A stretch of DNA of 64,000 bases from Planctomycetota bacterium. Its GTDB lineage: Bacteria; Planctomycetota; Phycisphaerae; Tepidisphaerales; Tepidisphaeraceae. Positions 61,994-64,000 of the stretch are shown here, one piece after another. The stretch lies in NCBI GenBank assembly GCA_023417885.1, contig JAEZED010000069.1, positions 1 through 64,000 on the forward strand. The letters are read 5' to 3'. Positions within the stretch are counted from its first letter, which is position 1; every line of letters starts with the position of its first letter. The notes under the pieces were generated by a model. It had not been told where the DNA came from. It ran no database searches and saw only the letters and a program-made list of their open reading frames with translations. The position numbers and the translations under genes were made by a program.

Positions 61994-62275
61994 TCACTTC
62001 CCGGTAAAGCGCGACACCAGGCTCTGGTAGCGCCTCCGATCGGCGGGCGCGTCGTCGGAGGATTGCGAGTCGGGGAAGTGGATGATCCGCTTCTCCCCGC
62101 CTGCACGGCGCACCGCGACAGCGACGCCCTCGGAACGCAGGAACGACGCCAGCGATTCCGCGACTTCGCGCCCATGCACACGGCAGTAGTGCGTGCGCCC
62201 GGAACCACCCGTTTCAACACCGAGCACCAGTGAGATGTGAGATGGGCCTGCGGGCGCGGGGCTGGGCGAATACAA
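61994..62275 (-). CDS. Small protein of unknown function
   Basis: Up to 93 residues from TTG 62275; GTG 62227 would give 77 residues and less overlap with the upstream gene. Sequence LVLGVETGGSGRTHYCRVHG and GVAVAVRRAGGEKRIIHFPD suggests a compact alpha/beta protein. No family recognised and no strong ribosome site. Probably expressed with the membrane gene upstream. Confidence 0.5.
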   Translation of the reverse strand: MYSPSPAPAGPSHISLVLGVETGGSGRTHYCRVHGREVAESLASFLRSEGVAVAVRRAGGEKRIIHFPDSQSSDDAPADRRRYQSLVSRFTGK

Positions 62276-62498
62276 CGCAAATCCCGGCCTGGGCGGGTGG
62301 TGACATGCGAGAAGCAGCGCGCCCCCCCAGGCAGATCCCCGCGAACAACCAGACGGGCCACATGCTCAACGCGGCGATCTGAAGAAGCTCCCACCCTGTC
62401 CAGCCGGTCGTCGCGAGGAACATCAACGCGATGACGCCACCGGCAAGCGTCGCCAGCCCGAGGCCGAGAAGAACCACGATGCCCGCCCGCCGCAGCAT
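62214..62498 (-). CDS. Small membrane protein
   Basis: 94 residues from ATG 62498. Two predicted helices (IVVLLGLGLATLAGGVIALM and LLQIAALSMWPVWLFAGICL) then a basic tail. No family recognised. It overlaps the next small gene. Its upstream DNA holds a palindromic repeat (62514-62543) also found before the 62909 start. Confidence 0.5.
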   Translation of the reverse strand: MLRRAGIVVLLGLGLATLAGGVIALMFLATTGWTGWELLQIAALSMWPVWLFAGICLGGRAASRMSPPAQAGICVVFAQPRARRPISHLTGARC

Positions 62499-62513
62499 GC
62501 GGGGGAGTGTATC

Positions 62514-62543
62514 GCCGCGTGCTCCGCACGCGGAAATCCGAAT
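62514..62543. repeat. 30-bp palindrome-containing repeat, copy 1
   Basis: Identical over 30 bp to 62930-62959; contains CCGCGTGCTCCGCACGCGG, a hairpin with stem CCGCGTG/CACGCGG. It lies 16 bp upstream of a minus-strand start. Confidence 0.75.
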
Positions 62544-62549
62544 CATGGG

Positions 62550-62909
62550 TCATTCAGTCATTTGGTCATTCCTTCGAATCTTCGTCTCGCCGGACGCCTT
62601 GTGACGGGCGATTGCGGATGCGATCAGAAGTGTCCGCTGGGCCTCGCGCTCCAGGGCGCGCAGCTCTCGGAGGCGCTGGATCGTGCCGAGCCAGAGCCGC
62701 GCTTGCGACACCAGGCCAAGCAAGCCGACCACAAGTCCGACCATCGGCCGCCACACGAGCAGCCCCGCCACGACCACCAGGAAGATCGCCGTACCGATCG
62801 CGGCGCCCGATATCACCTTCCGCCGCGCGGATGCATAGGCATGCTGAGGACTCGACGGGTCGTCCAGCTCAGTCACCGCCCCGGATTGTCGCGGAGGCAT
62901 GTCCGTCAT
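62550..62909 (-). CDS. Small membrane protein
   Basis: 119 residues from ATG 62909 (62900 is an alternative). Two helices (SGAAIGTAIFLVVVAGLLVW, PMVGLVVGLLGLVSQARLWL) followed by a charged helix (RLRELRALEREAQRTLLIAS). The in-frame extension to 63125 is Lys/Gly-rich repeat-derived sequence and is rejected. No family recognised. Confidence 0.55.
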   Translation of the reverse strand: MTDMPPRQSGAVTELDDPSSPQHAYASARRKVISGAAIGTAIFLVVVAGLLVWRPMVGLVVGLLGLVSQARLWLGTIQRLRELRALEREAQRTLLIASAIARHKASGETKIRRNDQMTE

Positions 62910-62929
62910 TGGGGAGGGACGAGTGTAAT

Positions 62930-62959
62930 GCCGCGTGCTCCGCACGCGGAAATCCGAAT
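62930..62959. repeat. 30-bp palindrome-containing repeat, copy 2
   Basis: Second copy of 62514-62543, also about 20 bp upstream of a minus-strand start codon, so the two copies sit in equivalent promoter-proximal positions. Confidence 0.75.
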
Positions 62960-63031
62960 GAGGAAACCAGAATGACGAAGCCGGAGCCGTGGTCATTCGA
63001 GCGTGGGCGTCGGCCCAGGGTATCTTCCTCT

Positions 63032-63059
63032 TTCCTCCTTCCTCCTTCCTCCTTCCTCC
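63032..63059. repeat. TTCCTCC heptanucleotide repeat (four copies)
   Basis: Four perfect tandem TTCCTCC units within a longer pyrimidine tract (63024-63087), 65 bp upstream of the galactokinase start. Confidence 0.8.
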
Positions 63060-63123
63060 TTCTCCTTTCCTCTTCCTCCCATCCTCCGTTGCCGCGGGGG
63101 CGTGGGGCAGATAACTTCCGGGC

Positions 63124-64000
63124 ATGACCGCAGAGCCTGATGATCGCTATTCCCGTCCCGGGCAGGGGAACGATCCCCGCTACGCGTCGCTGCGAGAGAC
63201 GTTCAGGCAGGCGTTCGGGGGCGACGACGCCGACGACAACGCCTGGAACGACGCGACCATCAACGTCGTGCAGGCGCCGGGGCGCGTGAACCTCATCGGC
63301 GAGCACGTCGACTACAACGACGGCATCGTCTTCCCCATGGCGATCCAGCCGCGCATCACCTTCGCCTTCCGGCGGCGCACCGACGGGCAGATCCGCGTGC
63401 AGAGCGAGCAGTACCCGCACGACGAGGTGACCTTCGAGATCGACGACGAGGCCCCCGGCAAGCCGGCATGGAGCAACTACATCCGCGGGCCGGTCGCGAT
63501 GATGCGCCGGCGCGGGATGATCCTCACCGGTCTGGACCTGTATCTCATGAACAGCCTTCCCTCGGGCGCGGGGCTCTCCAGCAGCGCGGCGCTGGAGGTG
63601 GGCACGACCGTCGCCATGCTCCACGCCTCCGGCGGGAGCATGACCTGCAAGGAGATCGCCGTGCTCGTGCGCGAGGCGGAGAACAAGGTCGTGGGCGTGC
63701 CCGTGGGAATCATGGACATGACGGCGGTCGCGTGCGCGAAGGCGGACCATGCGCTGATGATCGACTGCCGCAGCCACGAGATCACGCATGTTCCGCTGAA
63801 CGCGAAGGAAGTGTCGGTGGTGATCTGCGACACGCACGCCAAGCACGCGCTGGTGGACGGCGCGTATGCCGAGCGCCAGCAGCAATGCCAGGCGGCGGCG
63901 AAGCACTTCGGCGTGAAGGCGCTGCGCGACGTCGCGGAGCCGCAGCTGGAGTCGGCGAAGGGGCACCTCTCCGACACGACGCTGAAGCGCGCGCGGCACG
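63124..64000 (+). CDS. galK: Galactokinase, 3' end outside window
   Basis: 292 codons, open at the window edge, so about three quarters of the usual length is visible. GHMP-kinase signatures: PGRVNLIGEHVDYNDG (about 52-67), the ATP loop PSGAGLSSSAALE (about 141-153), and GVPVGIMDM before the conserved Asp region. Converts galactose and ATP to galactose 1-phosphate. Upstream is a heptanucleotide pyrimidine repeat. The divergent small membrane gene shares the intergenic region. Confidence 0.94.
   Translation, partial: MTAEPDDRYSRPGQGNDPRYASLRETFRQAFGGDDADDNAWNDATINVVQAPGRVNLIGEHVDYNDGIVFPMAIQPRITFAFRRRTDGQIRVQSEQYPHDEVTFEIDDEAPGKPAWSNYIRGPVAMMRRRGMILTGLDLYLMNSLPSGAGLSSSAALEVGTTVAMLHASGGSMTCKEIAVLVREAENKVVGVPVGIMDMTAVACAKADHALMIDCRSHEITHVPLNAKEVSVVICDTHAKHALVDGAYAERQQQCQAAAKHFGVKALRDVAEPQLESAKGHLSDTTLKRARH

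Noticed and set aside
62910..63125. N-terminal extension of the 62550-62909 membrane protein
   Set aside because: It would translate the pyrimidine repeat and the dispersed palindrome into Lys/Gly-rich sequence; ATG 62909 is a better start.

Overview
The window comes from a GC-rich member of the Planctomycetota, probably of the Phycisphaerae. The main clue is two very large secreted proteins with the planctomycete-type N-terminus (LETRRLMS from the start at 2791, LEGRLLLA from the start at 17760). The intergenic regions support this, since they are full of short palindromes and dispersed repeats. The assignment is inferred from the sequence alone; no database search was possible.

Region 1 (1-14.0 kb, minus strand) is a surface-glycan operon. 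It encodes a glucose-1-phosphate cytidylyltransferase, four related CxxC-type sugar C-methyltransferases, a PIG-L deacetylase, an SDR epimerase/dehydratase, a Wzx flippase and two family-2 glycosyltransferases. It ends in a partial PA14/CBM6/beta-helix surface protein. One methyltransferase (9362-10600) lacks all four catalytic positions of its family.

Region 2 (14.1-36.5 kb, minus strand) holds a 1227-residue lectin-like surface protein, a small unknown gene, and a tightly coupled exosortase/exopolysaccharide operon. In transcription order that operon is: two glycosyltransferases, an Alg14/Alg13-like pair, a degenerate nucleotidyltransferase, exosortase, EpsI, a Wzz-tyrosine-kinase fusion with an extra domain inside the kinase, a polyprenyl-phosphate sugar transferase, and a giant TPR protein. 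A hybrid histidine kinase lies upstream of it.

Region 3 (36687-48343) is an 11.6-kb element integrated in a tRNA-Tyr gene and bounded by 53-bp perfect direct repeats. It carries a P4-type integrase, an excisionase-like HTH gene, a RepA-like ATPase followed by an inverted array of decamers (a candidate origin), a zinc ribbon, a prohead-protease/major-capsid fusion, a tail-chaperone candidate, a tape-measure-like protein and a frameshifted FN3 fibre gene. Terminase, portal, tail tube and lysis genes are not seen. It is either a phage satellite or a partly decayed prophage, and is the strongest candidate here for an undescribed system.

Region 4 (48.4-64 kb) is chromosomal. It has the functional tRNA-Tyr, a DUF885 metallopeptidase-like protein, a lipoprotein cluster resembling YcfL/LpoB/COG3014, mutY, lemA, holB, a cupin, tmk and the 5' part of galK. 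Between these genes lie two 21-bp-period tandem arrays, each of which reverses orientation internally, plus several families of palindromic repeats.
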